Below, in pieces: positions 26,920-35,893 of a DNA stretch of 64,000 nt (the first letter of the stretch is position 1; every line of letters begins with the position of its first letter). The stretch lies in assembly GCF_014851805.1 (NCBI RefSeq), contig NZ_JACVAK010000001.1, forward strand, positions 1,612,001-1,676,000. The letters run 5' to 3'. The position numbers were made by a program, and so were the translations under genes. The DNA is from Pseudoxanthomonas sp. PXM02. GTDB lineage: Bacteria; Pseudomonadota; Gammaproteobacteria; Xanthomonadales; Xanthomonadaceae. The notes below the pieces were generated by a model, which saw only the letters and a program-made list of their open reading frames with translations, did no database searches and was not told where the DNA came from.

Positions 26920-28220
26920 GGCGCACCCCGCAGGACCGTCGCGCGTCGCGCGCCGTGGTACATCGAAAGCAGCAGCAAGCCCTCCGCCGCCAGGGTGGCG
27001 AAGGCCGCACCCATGGCGCCGTGCGACGGGATCAGCAGCAGGTTGAGCAGGATCGCCGCGACCGCAGCCACCAGCATCGCGCCGACCCGGTAGAGCATCT
27101 GCCCTTCGGTCAGCAGCACGGCGCCCACCGCAGTGGACAGGAACCGCACCGGCACGCAGACCGCCAGCAGCATGAGCAGCGGTTGCAGCCCCGCGTAACG
27201 GTCGCCGAACACCTGCACCGCGTGGCCGGACAGCGCGGCAAGCAGCAGGCCGACCGCTACGCCGCTGGCGAGCATGCCGACGCAGCCCAGCCGGTACACC
27301 TGGCGGAAGCGCGCCCGATCATGCACTGCCCAGCGGTGCAGGCGCGCGAGCAGGAACTTCTGGTACACCGTGGTCGGAAACAGGTAGATCGCCGTCATCA
27401 CGGCCAGCGCGATGCCGAACACGCCGGCCTCGGCATCGCCGTGCAGATACTTCAGCAGCACGGTGCCGATCTGGAAGAACACCGGATACAGCACGGCCGC
27501 CACACCGTAAGGCCATGCATGCCGGAGCAGCGTGCGCGCATCCGGCCGCGCGATGTCGTGGGACAGGGCGGCGTTGCGCGGCCCGTGCCCTTTCAGCGTC
27601 CAGTCGCCCCGCTGCATCGCGCGCCACTGCGGCAGTGCCAGCACCAGGACCAGCGCCGCGAGCGCGGCATGGCCCCAGGCCACGGCATGGATCGACAACG
27701 ACAGGCCGGCCACGGCGAGCAGCGCGATCGCCAACCGTCCCGCCGGCACCAGCAATTGCCAGCCGGCGAGCGCGGCATGCCGTTCTTCGAGGCGCAACTT
27801 GCTGCCCGTCTGTTCGACCGCCAGCAGCCCCAGGACGAAGGGAGCCAGCACCAGCAGCATGTAGCGCGTCTCGGCATCCACGGGCGGTCCGGCCAACGCC
27901 CACGCAACGACGCCACCGACGGCCAGCGCACTGGTGACGACGATGAAGCGCGCCGATGCCGGCTGCCACCGTTCGGCGGCCCAGCCTTCCGCGCCATGCG
28001 CCTTCAACCGGAACTGGGACAGGCCGAAGCCCGCCAGCGGCGCGACCAGGCTGACGGTGGCCAGCGACGACGCGAACAGGCCGTACTGGGCCGGGCCGAA
28101 GTGGCGCGCGAGCAGGACCTGCGTGAGGAACACCATCGCCGCGCCCGCGGCCGTCGCCAACGACAGTACGGACAGGGCAGCGAGCGCCGGGCGCCACGGC
28201 ATGGGCAAGGCCTGGCTCAT
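26916..28220 (-). CDS. Oligosaccharide flippase (Wzx-like)
   Basis: Polytopic protein of 434 residues with about 12-14 membrane segments of the MATE/MOP polysaccharide transporter type. The N-terminus (VFLTQVLLARHFGPAQYGLF, then LVAPLAGFGLSQF) is typical for Wzx. It should flip undecaprenyl-diphosphate-linked repeat units to the periplasm for the EpsG-like polymerase. Start and stop overlap the adjacent GT4 and pyruvyl transferase genes by 4 nt each. Confidence 0.9.
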   Translation of the reverse strand: MSQALPMPWRPALAALSVLSLATAAGAAMVFLTQVLLARHFGPAQYGLFASSLATVSLVAPLAGFGLSQFRLKAHGAEGWAAERWQPASARFIVVTSALAVGGVVAWALAGPPVDAETRYMLLVLAPFVLGLLAVEQTGSKLRLEERHAALAGWQLLVPAGRLAIALLAVAGLSLSIHAVAWGHAALAALVLVLALPQWRAMQRGDWTLKGHGPRNAALSHDIARPDARTLLRHAWPYGVAAVLYPVFFQIGTVLLKYLHGDAEAGVFGIALAVMTAIYLFPTTVYQKFLLARLHRWAVHDRARFRQVYRLGCVGMLASGVAVGLLLAALSGHAVQVFGDRYAGLQPLLMLLAVCVPVRFLSTAVGAVLLTEGQMLYRVGAMLVAAVAAILLNLLLIPSHGAMGAAFATLAAEGLLLLSMYHGARRATVLRGAP

Positions 28221-29392
28221 GCGGCCATCGCAAGCGGCTGCGGCAGCAGCTCGTCGTAGACGTCGCAGGTGCGGCTGATCACCACGCGCTCATCGAAGTC
28301 GGCCAGCGCCTTCTCTCGTGCCCGTGCACCCAGCACGCGCAACAGCGTGCGGTCGTCGTCCAGCCGCGCCAGCACCTGTGCCAGCGATTCGGCACTGCGC
28401 GGCACGACGTGCAGGCCGTCATGTCCGTCGCGCGTCACCACCTCGCGGCAGCCGGGAAGGTCGGTGGTGACCAGCGCGATGCTGCATGCCGCGGCCTCGA
28501 TCAGGCTCTTCGGCACCCCTTCGCGGTAGTAGCTGGGCAGCGCCATCACGTCCACCTCGCGCAGCAGTGCGGGCATGTCGTCCACATGGCCGAGCCACCG
28601 CACCAGTCCCTGTGCCTGCCATTGCTCGACCTGCTCGCGCGTCACCGAACTGGGATTGCCTTCGTCGGGCATGCCGGCCAGCAGGAACTGGACATCGCGC
28701 CCTTCCGCACGCAGCCGCGCCGAGGCGTCCGCGAACTCGTGCACGCCTTTCTCCTTCAGCAGGCGCGCGGCGAGCAGCACGCGCAGGTTGCCGTCGTCGC
28801 GGGACCCGCGGCCCTCCGTATTGAACCGGGTGATGTCGACGCCGGAACTGCGGATCAGCCGGATGTGCTGCGGCGGTGCGAGGCGCAGCGAATGGAAAGC
28901 CTGGGCGTCGTCGGGATTCTGCAGGATCACGCGCGAGCGGTCGCTGCCCAGCGCGACCCGCATCAGCGTGGAGACCAGCGGGCGCAGCACGCGCGCCTTC
29001 ATGCGGTCGCTGGCGAACACGTATCCCAGGCCGGTGACCGCGTTGACGTACGCGGGCACCTTCGCCGCGCGCGCCGCCAGCGCACCGTATACGGCGCACT
29101 TCAGGGTGAAGCTGTGCAGCAGGTCGGGGCGCTCCTCGCGCAGCAGCGCCACCAGGGCCGCCATCGTGCCCGCCTCGCGGAGCGGATTGAGGCTGGCGCG
29201 CTGCATGCGCAGCGGCACCCAGCGCACGCCGTGCTGTGCGAATCGCGGCCCGAAGTCGCCGGGCGGCGACACCATGACGACCTCCACGCCGCGCGCCTGC
29301 AGCGCTCGCGCGGTGGAAAGACGGAAGTTGTAGAGGTACCAGTCGGTGTTGGCGAACAGGATGAACTTCAAGGTGGACTCCGCACGAGGCAT
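28217..29392 (-). CDS. Family 4 glycosyltransferase
   Basis: GT-B transferase of 391 residues. N-terminal half: FILFANTDWYLYNFRLSTAR, LLHSFTLKCAVYGALAAR, AVTGLGYVF. C-terminal nucleotide-sugar half: LLAARLLKEKGVHEF, VRWLGHVDDMPALLREVDV and the EX7E motif region VPKSLIEAAACSIALVTTD. It resembles PglA/CapM-type enzymes that extend undecaprenyl-diphosphate sugars. ATG at 29392 (MPRAEST) is the best start; a TTG just before KFILF is an alternative. A terminator-like hairpin upstream separates it from the beta-helix genes, so it may start a second transcription unit. Confidence 0.9.
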   Translation of the reverse strand: MPRAESTLKFILFANTDWYLYNFRLSTARALQARGVEVVMVSPPGDFGPRFAQHGVRWVPLRMQRASLNPLREAGTMAALVALLREERPDLLHSFTLKCAVYGALAARAAKVPAYVNAVTGLGYVFASDRMKARVLRPLVSTLMRVALGSDRSRVILQNPDDAQAFHSLRLAPPQHIRLIRSSGVDITRFNTEGRGSRDDGNLRVLLAARLLKEKGVHEFADASARLRAEGRDVQFLLAGMPDEGNPSSVTREQVEQWQAQGLVRWLGHVDDMPALLREVDVMALPSYYREGVPKSLIEAAACSIALVTTDLPGCREVVTRDGHDGLHVVPRSAESLAQVLARLDDDRTLLRVLGARAREKALADFDERVVISRTCDVYDELLPQPLAMAA

Positions 29393-29473
29393 CGTCCCGA
29401 TTCTAGGAAACGACCTCGCCGAATCCATTGACGCACTCACCACAAGGCGCAGGCACGCATGAACGCATGAAAG

Positions 29474-29499
29474 AAGAGGCGGCCTTGCGGCCGCCTCTT
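29474..29499 (-). terminator. Terminator-like hairpin after the first beta-helix gene
   Basis: AAGAGGCGGC (29474-29483) and GCCGCCTCTT (29490-29499) form a 10-bp stem with a 6-nt loop, followed on the minus strand by a T-rich stretch with interruptions (TCTTTC). It lies 37 bp past the beta-helix stop and would split the polysaccharide cluster into two transcription units. Confidence 0.65.
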
Positions 29500-29535
29500 G
29501 ACGCACTCTTCACCCGGCGCGACCGCGCCACGCGA

Positions 29536-30732
29536 TCACTTCGCGAAGTGGTTCGTGGTCACCCGGATGTCGGTGGCCGTGGAGACTTTCGCCACGTGCG
29601 CGCCGTTACCCTTGTTGCCCTCGATGATGCCGGTCATGGAGACCAGCGGATTCACGACCGTAGTGTTGACCCCGTGCAGGCGCGTGTTGTTGTTGCGGAA
29701 GGTATTGCCGCTCACCTGGTAGTTGTAGGTGTTCGCGCCCAGCATCAGTCCGACCAGGTAGTTGTGCCGGATGGTGTTGAGCGCGATATAGCCGCCTTCC
29801 GGGCCGATGGTCAGGATGCCATGGCCACCGTTGTGCTCGATCGTGCAGCGCTTCACCGTCACGCCCTTGACGCGCTTGTAGAGCAGCAGCCCGTTGCCCG
29901 CGTTGCCGCGGATGAGGCAGTTCTCGATGTGGACGGTCGAGGTGATGCGCGCATCGTTGGCGTCGGGCTCCACGTCGATGCCGCACTCCGGCGCGATGCC
30001 GCGGGTGGCGCTGAATTCGCTGTCGTACACCTTCACGTTGGTCGCGCAGCCGATGGTCATGCCCTGGCGGCGGTTGCCGGTGCTCACGATGTTGGCGATG
30101 ACCACGTCGTTGCACGGGATGGTCGGCGCGTTGGTCACCATGGCGCCGCCGATGGAGATGCCATCGCCCCAGCACTTGGACACGTGGATATCGCGGATGG
30201 TCACGCCGGTCGAGCCGCGCACCATGATGCCGTGGCCCCATTCGCCGGTGGTGCCGAGGTGGTTGTCGCGGTCGCCGATGATGCGGCCGCCCGAGATCTC
30301 GACGTTGCTGACCTTGTAGACCATCAGCACGTACGCACGCTCCTGGTCGTTGCGCTTGGCGCGCAGGATGGCGCCCTCGGCGAGTTCCAAGTGCATGTTG
30401 CTGCGCAGGCGCACGTTGCGGGTCGGATCGATCACGTAGTCGCCGGCCGGCACGACGACCGTGCCGCCAGCGGCGGGCAGCGAATCGATCGCGGCCTGGA
30501 ACGACGTGGTGTCGTCGCGCGCGCCGTCGCCCGCGGCACCCCAGTTGCGCACGTTGTGCGTCGTGCTGCCGCGTGCCCGGACGGGCGGCTCGTAGACCGC
30601 GGTCGCCGACACCGACAGTACCGGCGCGTTGCCGGCCATCACGGCGCCCAACGCGCGCGGGATGCCACTGGCCACGCCGAGGGCCGGCAGGGCGACGAGC
30701 ATCGAAGTGCGCAGGAAATTGCGCCGAGGCAT
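29536..30732 (-). CDS. Tat-exported right-handed beta-helix protein (paralogue 1)
   Basis: Protein of 398 residues with a twin-arginine signal ([19 protein letters not shown]) and a pectate-lyase-type N-terminal turn ([29 protein letters not shown]). Parallel beta-helix coils rich in N/G repeats follow. Such folds occur in polysaccharide lyases, hydrolases and C5-epimerases, so a periplasmic polymer-modifying role is likely, but no known catalytic motif is seen. The block [39 protein letters not shown] is shared with the protein encoded at 31083. ATG at 30732 has GAGG at 5 nt; GTG at 30774 with AAGGGG at 8 nt is also plausible and would lengthen the n-region. Confidence 0.82.
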   Translation of the reverse strand: MPRRNFLRTSMLVALPALGVASGIPRALGAVMAGNAPVLSVSATAVYEPPVRARGSTTHNVRNWGAAGDGARDDTTSFQAAIDSLPAAGGTVVVPAGDYVIDPTRNVRLRSNMHLELAEGAILRAKRNDQERAYVLMVYKVSNVEISGGRIIGDRDNHLGTTGEWGHGIMVRGSTGVTIRDIHVSKCWGDGISIGGAMVTNAPTIPCNDVVIANIVSTGNRRQGMTIGCATNVKVYDSEFSATRGIAPECGIDVEPDANDARITSTVHIENCLIRGNAGNGLLLYKRVKGVTVKRCTIEHNGGHGILTIGPEGGYIALNTIRHNYLVGLMLGANTYNYQVSGNTFRNNNTRLHGVNTTVVNPLVSMTGIIEGNKGNGAHVAKVSTATDIRVTTNHFAK

Positions 30733-31082
30733 CCCAGCCTCGCGCACGTCGTGCACGAGAACGTTGTTCTTCACGAAACCAACCCCTTGCGGGCACGTGC
30801 CCGTCGGAAAAATCGCCATGTGAGCGCCGCGTGAAATCGCGACGGCGGCGACTATAGCGACGCCGAATCAACCGCCGGTAAACGCCACCGCGTATTTGTG
30901 AGCGCTTTCAAACACTTGGCCTGTGCACGTCTCGTTCGCGCGATGACCGTCACGCATCTGCGCGCAGACAATGGCGGTTGAGCCCGCTTTTCCAGCGCGG
31001 ATGAGGTCGCTTGTCGTACGCGCTTGAGTCCGCTTGTGGCGACGGATGCGTTCGCTTCGCACGTGCCCTGCGGCGCGCCACC
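30733..31082. other. Gap between the two beta-helix genes
   Basis: About 350 bp without a supported ORF. It contains AGCGCTTTCAAACA at 30903-30916, whose two parts (AGCGCTT and TTCAAACA) also occur, in the other order, in the leader region upstream of the tyrosine phosphatase gene near 39050. A promoter for paralogue 1 is probable but not localised. Confidence 0.35.
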
Positions 31083-32129
31083 TTACTCGAACCGGTTGCT
31101 CCGATCCACGCGCACGTCCTGCGCGGTCTTCGCCACATCCACGTGCATCCACCCCTTGATGTCCTGCGATCGCTGCCGACGCAAGCCCGTGGCGTTGTCG
31201 GCGAAGCGGTTGTCCACCACGGTGATGCCCCGCCCGCCACGCACGGCGATGCCGCGCAGGCCGTTGCCGACGATGTCGTTGTCCTCGATCACGCATTGCT
31301 CGCCTTCGCGTATCAGCACGCCATCCCCGCGGTTGCCGCGGATGTCGCACCGACGGACGGTGATGCGGCGACCGCGCGCATAGACCTGCAGGCCAGCGCC
31401 ATGGTTGCCGCGCAGTGTGCAGGCTTCGATGGCGATGTCCTCGGCGCTGTCGCCCGGATCCGGTTCGATATCGATGCCACAGCCCGGCAGCGTGCCGCGC
31501 GTGGCGATGAAGTGGGAGCGCAGCACGCGGACATGGCGCGACCGGCCGATCGTCAGGCCCTGCCGGCGATTGCCGGTGCAGGTGACGTCCTCGATGCGGA
31601 TGTCGCGGCTGGGCGTCACGCGCGCCCCGCTGATGCCGCCGACCGAGATGCCATCCCCCCAGCAGCGGGTAATGTGCAGGTCGCGCAGCAGCACCGACTC
31701 CGCACCGCGCACCATGATGCCGTGGCCCCATTCGCCCGCAGTGGAAAGATGATGGTCGCGATCACCGACGATACGGCCGCCGCTGACCTCCACGTCGTGC
31801 ACGCCTTCGATCAGCAGCACGTACGCGCGGGGCGCGGCGTTCGCGCGGGCGACCAACCGCGTCTCGCGCGCCATCGACAGCCGCGTGCGCGAGCGCAGGC
31901 GGAGACTGCGTTCCGGATCGATGACGTAGTTGCCCGCGCCGAGCGCCAGCGTACCGCCCGCCGGCAGCGCGTCGATGGCCGCCTGCAGGGCGCGCGTGTC
32001 GTCGTGGCGGCCATCGCCGCGCGCGCCGAAATCGCGCGCATCCAGGATCGCCGCCCGCCCCTGCGGAAAGAACGAGGCGAACGCCAGTCCTGCACCGGCG
32101 CCCATCAGCTTTCGCCGGGACAGCCGCAT
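31083..32129 (-). CDS. Tat-exported right-handed beta-helix protein (paralogue 2)
   Basis: Protein of 348 residues, diverged duplicate of the neighbouring beta-helix protein. Tat signal MRLSRRKLMGAGAGLAFAS, pectate-lyase-type turn (DARDFGARGDGRHDDTRALQ) and helix coils with [31 protein letters not shown] and CGIDIEPD conserved. The strongest conservation between paralogues lies in these central coils, a good guess for a shared sugar-binding or active surface. The ATG overlaps the stop of the asparagine-synthase-like gene by one base (TGATG), so the two are translationally coupled. Confidence 0.82.
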   Translation of the reverse strand: MRLSRRKLMGAGAGLAFASFFPQGRAAILDARDFGARGDGRHDDTRALQAAIDALPAGGTLALGAGNYVIDPERSLRLRSRTRLSMARETRLVARANAAPRAYVLLIEGVHDVEVSGGRIVGDRDHHLSTAGEWGHGIMVRGAESVLLRDLHITRCWGDGISVGGISGARVTPSRDIRIEDVTCTGNRRQGLTIGRSRHVRVLRSHFIATRGTLPGCGIDIEPDPGDSAEDIAIEACTLRGNHGAGLQVYARGRRITVRRCDIRGNRGDGVLIREGEQCVIEDNDIVGNGLRGIAVRGGRGITVVDNRFADNATGLRRQRSQDIKGWMHVDVAKTAQDVRVDRSNRFE

Positions 32130-33562
32130 CAGGCCGCCATCGATGCCTGGCGCGGATCCGGCGCGGCTACCGCTGCGTCCGCCGCGTGCGCCACCAGCCA
32201 CGGCAGCACCACGGCCAGCAGATAGAACTTCGACGCGTGGTACTTGTTGTCGAGCCGGCCGCGATTGCGTTCCAGCCACGCAACGGCACCGGGCAGAACG
32301 TCACGCGCCTGCATGGCGAACGCATGGACCTGGTCGAACCGTTGTGCCGCCAGCCCGCAGACATCGAAACGGAAGCTGCCCTTGCGCTGCACGTATGGCA
32401 GCTCGCCGAAGTGTGCCGCGATGTGCCGACGGATCAGCACCTTGTTGAGTCCGCTGTCCGGGTCCACTTTCTGCCGGCGCGGCACCTCGTGATGGATCCA
32501 CTCGCGCAGCGCGCGATCGCAGAACGGATATGCCACACCCAGGCCGGCCGCATGCGCGGTGTACAGGCCCTTGGCGAACGCGCCGGCGGATCCGGCGATG
32601 GACATCGACATGTCACGCCATTCCCACGCGCTGGTGGCCGACGCAATCTCTGCCTTGAACAGCGACAGCCGCTCGCGCGAACGGTGCGCGATGTCGGTAC
32701 CGAACAGCGCATCCACTTCGGCATCGTTGAAGCGCGAACCCGGGAACACACGCTCGATCGGCGTCATCTGCAGCGTGCCCAGCGCGAAGCACAGCGGGAA
32801 GCTGGCGGACACCCCGGGCAGGCCGGTGGCATCGAACGGCAGGCGCAGCCCGCGCGCCAGACGCACCGTCAACTGCTGCTGCAGATCGACCGGCGTACCG
32901 AAGTAGCTGTCCGCGCCCAGGCCGTCCACCACGCCATCACCGCCGCGCGCCGCCACCTCGGTGGCGAGATCGGCATATGACAGCAAGGCAAAGTCCGCCG
33001 TGAGCAGCGGCATGTTGGCGGCGAGCGCTAAATAGCGGTCGTAGGCGCGACCGGGATCGCAGACCAGTGCTTCGTGGCGCAGGCCGAGCCGGGTGGCGAC
33101 ATGGCGCGCCGATTCCAGTTCGTTCTCCTCGCGCCCGCCGAGATAGGTGATGCAGGTGGCATCCGGCCGTGCGTCCGCCAGCGCGATCGCCAGCGTCGTG
33201 GAGTCCTTGCCGCCGCTTTGCAGCAACCACGGCGAGCGCATGTCGGCACAGGTACGCGTGATCGCATCGCACAGCATGCGGTGGTAGACGGCGATCCAGT
33301 CCTGAGGCCGCTCCTCGACTTCCGGGACTTCGCCCGCGTTGCGGAACTTGAAGTGGAAGTCCGGCGTTCCGCGCATGTCCTGGTGCGCCGAGAAACCGAA
33401 CGTCACCAGCTTGACGCCTTCGTAGATCGAATGCGGCGGATAGACGAAGGCGTTTCGCAGCAGGTCGGCGACCGAAACCGGATCGACCCGGTGGTACTCC
33501 GGATGGCGATCCAGCACGGTGAAGTCCGGCGTGCCGTAGTACGGCGACATGGTGATCTGCAT
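32129..33562 (-). CDS. Asparagine-synthase-like ATP-pyrophosphatase lacking the amidotransferase domain
   Basis: Protein of 477 residues. The PP-loop LLQSGGKDSTTLAIAL is followed by adenylation-domain features of asparagine synthetase B (YLGGREENELESARHVATRL, DGLGADSYFG, and near the end KVDPDSGLNKVLIRRHIA). The N-terminal glutamine-hydrolysing domain (Cys2 after the initiator Met) is absent; residues 1-100 are unlike it. It may amidate a polymer sugar acid or precursor using free ammonia or another amine, which is an inference from the cluster. ATG at 33562 is preferred (GAGGAG at 9 nt); an ATG at 33586 would overlap the wzc-like gene. Confidence 0.8.
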   Translation of the reverse strand: MQITMSPYYGTPDFTVLDRHPEYHRVDPVSVADLLRNAFVYPPHSIYEGVKLVTFGFSAHQDMRGTPDFHFKFRNAGEVPEVEERPQDWIAVYHRMLCDAITRTCADMRSPWLLQSGGKDSTTLAIALADARPDATCITYLGGREENELESARHVATRLGLRHEALVCDPGRAYDRYLALAANMPLLTADFALLSYADLATEVAARGGDGVVDGLGADSYFGTPVDLQQQLTVRLARGLRLPFDATGLPGVSASFPLCFALGTLQMTPIERVFPGSRFNDAEVDALFGTDIAHRSRERLSLFKAEIASATSAWEWRDMSMSIAGSAGAFAKGLYTAHAAGLGVAYPFCDRALREWIHHEVPRRQKVDPDSGLNKVLIRRHIAAHFGELPYVQRKGSFRFDVCGLAAQRFDQVHAFAMQARDVLPGAVAWLERNRGRLDNKYHASKFYLLAVVLPWLVAHAADAAVAAPDPRQASMAA

Positions 33563-33575
33563 CGGCGACGGCTCC

Positions 33576-35831
33576 TCAACGGCCATGGCTGGCGCGCGGC
33601 GCCGGCAGGTACTCGTAGTAGGTGTAGGCGTACTCGCCTGCACCGCGCTTCTCCACGCCGTTGAAGATGGCGCCCTTCACTTCCACGCCGGTCTGCTCCA
33701 GGCGCTGCTTGGCCAGCGCGATCTCGCGCTGCTGGTTGAGGCCCCAGCGCACCACCATCAGGCAGGTGCCCGCGTGGTGGCCGATGACCGCCGCGTCGGT
33801 CACCGCCAGCACCGGCGGCGTATCGATCAGCACGATGTCGTACTCGCCGGACACGCGCTTCAGCAGCTCGCTGAAGTTCTCGTGCATAAGCAGTTCCGAT
33901 GGATTGGACGGAATCGCGCCGCGCGAGATGAAGGACAGGTTCTCGGCACCGGCGACCTTGCGGATCGCTTCATCCAGCGGGACGCGACCGGCGATGACGT
34001 CGGACAGGCCGCCTTCCCAGCGCACGCCGACGGCATCGTGCAACGTGCCGCGGCGCATGTCGGCATCGATCAGCAGCACGCGCTGCCCGGTCTGCGCGAT
34101 GGTCACCGCCAGGTTGGCGCAGATGAAGGTCTTGCCCACGCCCGGACTGGGCGCGGAGATCATCAGCAGGTTGTTGCGCGTGCGCATGCGGGCGAAATGC
34201 AGGCTGGTGCGCAGGGAGCGCAACGCTTCCATCGCCAGGTCGGTCGGCGCGGCCAGCGCCAGCAGGCGATGCCGGCCATCCCGGCGCTGGCCGATCCGGC
34301 GGCGCGCGAGGTCCTGGCCCTTGCGGCTGTGCGGGATCGACGCATAGACCGGCAGGCCAAGCAGTTCGATGTCGATGGGATCCTCGACGCCGCGACGGAA
34401 CATCTGCTGCGCCAGCACGAACGCCACCATCACCGCGAGGCCGAGCAGCGTGCCGGCCAGCAGCACCGGCAGCGGCTTCGGCCACGCCGGACTGTTGAGG
34501 TTGACCGCGGCCGGATCGATGATGCGCGCGTTGCCGACCGCACTGGCCTTGGCGATCTCCAGCTGCTGCGCCTGGTCCATCAGGTTGGCGTAGGTCTGGT
34601 TGGTCACTTCCACGTCGCGGTTCAGGCGGAACAGCGCCTGCTGCGCATCGGGCAGATCGCGGATGCGACCCTGCAGGCTGTTGCGCTCGCCGCTGAAGCG
34701 GTTGATCTGGTCCTGCAGCGCGCGGTACGTCGGGTGCGCCGCGGTGTAGCGGTTCTCCACCTCGGTCATCTTGATGCGCAGCTGCTGGATCGCCGAGTCG
34801 AGGGCGATGGTCTGGTCGAGCAGCGCACGGTTCTGGGTTTCCACGTCCAGCGTCTGCGAACGCGTCTGGTAGGCGGTCAGCGCGGCCTGCGCCTTGGCCA
34901 GCTCCTCGCGGACCTTCGGCAACTGTTCGGAGACGAACTTCAGCCGGCTGGCGGCTTCGGCCGAGGTGCGCGCCACGTTCTGGCGCACGTAGGCATTGGT
35001 CACTTCGTCCAGCACGCGGCGCGCGCGCTCGGGATCGGCATGCGCATAGACCAGGCCGATGACACCGGAATTGCGGCCCATCTCGGTGGCGGTGATGCCT
35101 TCCTTCAGTGCCGCCAGCGCGGCGGCGGGGTCGTAACGTGTCACTTCGAAACGCATGCCGGGATTGGCGGTGAGACGGCGCACCTGCATGGCCACGCCTT
35201 CCGCGTTGACCGGCTCGCCCACGCGACCGCGCACCAACACCTTGCCTTGCGCCGCCAGCGCATACCGTCCGTCACCGGCCGCGGTCAGCTCCATCGGCAC
35301 GCCTTGCAGGTGCTCCGGCACCTCCAGCCGCGCGATGTCCAGGACGTCGCCGCCCCAGCCGTACTTCGACAGGCCGAACCAGGGCTTGGCCAGCGCGCCG
35401 GGATTGGACTGCTGGTAGCGCCGACTGATGAAGTCGCCCACCAGCGGCGCGTGCATCGGCTTCACGCCGACGTCCAGATCGAGCCGCTGCATGGCTTCGC
35501 CGATCACCCGGCGCGACGTCAGCAGCTGGACTTCGGTGGTGCCTGGCGTCGGCAGGGCCGGCGGTGCCTGCGTGGCCGCGGTCTGGCTGAGGCCTGGCGG
35601 GATGGCCGGCCGGCTTTCCACCTGCACCACCGCGTTGGCTTCGTACTTGGGCGTGACCACCGCCAGGTAGGCGACGCTGGCCAGCACGAACGCCGCCGTG
35701 CCCAGCAGGATCAGCCGCTTCTTCGCGTTGAGCGTGGAGACCAGTGCGGGAATGTCGACGTCGTCGTTGCGCGCGGACGACGCCACCAGCGGGGGTCGTT
35801 CCGAGCCTCGTCGCGTGATCAGCTTGGCCAT
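33576..35831 (-). CDS. Wzc-type polysaccharide co-polymerase / tyrosine autokinase
   Basis: Protein of 751 residues regulating chain length and export. Two membrane segments (near 40-60 and 455-475) bracket a Wzz-type periplasmic domain (KYEANAVVQVES) with a long coiled coil (about 290-430). The C-terminal BY-kinase has Walker A APSPGVGKT (near 560-567), Walker A' LLIDADMRRG (near 590) and Walker B IVLIDTPP (near 669). The tail carries a Tyr cluster (EYAYTYYEYLP) as autophosphorylation sites. The tyrosine phosphatase encoded upstream at 38450 is the expected partner, and the Wza-like protein the outer-membrane counterpart. Ribosome site GAGGTG precedes the ATG. Confidence 0.95.
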   Translation of the reverse strand: MAKLITRRGSERPPLVASSARNDDVDIPALVSTLNAKKRLILLGTAAFVLASVAYLAVVTPKYEANAVVQVESRPAIPPGLSQTAATQAPPALPTPGTTEVQLLTSRRVIGEAMQRLDLDVGVKPMHAPLVGDFISRRYQQSNPGALAKPWFGLSKYGWGGDVLDIARLEVPEHLQGVPMELTAAGDGRYALAAQGKVLVRGRVGEPVNAEGVAMQVRRLTANPGMRFEVTRYDPAAALAALKEGITATEMGRNSGVIGLVYAHADPERARRVLDEVTNAYVRQNVARTSAEAASRLKFVSEQLPKVREELAKAQAALTAYQTRSQTLDVETQNRALLDQTIALDSAIQQLRIKMTEVENRYTAAHPTYRALQDQINRFSGERNSLQGRIRDLPDAQQALFRLNRDVEVTNQTYANLMDQAQQLEIAKASAVGNARIIDPAAVNLNSPAWPKPLPVLLAGTLLGLAVMVAFVLAQQMFRRGVEDPIDIELLGLPVYASIPHSRKGQDLARRRIGQRRDGRHRLLALAAPTDLAMEALRSLRTSLHFARMRTRNNLLMISAPSPGVGKTFICANLAVTIAQTGQRVLLIDADMRRGTLHDAVGVRWEGGLSDVIAGRVPLDEAIRKVAGAENLSFISRGAIPSNPSELLMHENFSELLKRVSGEYDIVLIDTPPVLAVTDAAVIGHHAGTCLMVVRWGLNQQREIALAKQRLEQTGVEVKGAIFNGVEKRGAGEYAYTYYEYLPAPRASHGR

Positions 35832-35893
35832 GGTTCACCTCGATTGCATGTCATGGAAGACGATCGCCTGCCGCACGGGCGGGACGATCGATG

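Noticed and set aside
30900..30916. LacI-family operator in the gap between the beta-helix genes
   Set aside because: TGAGCG and CTTTCA match as a dyad at only four of six positions, and no LacI-type regulator gene is near.
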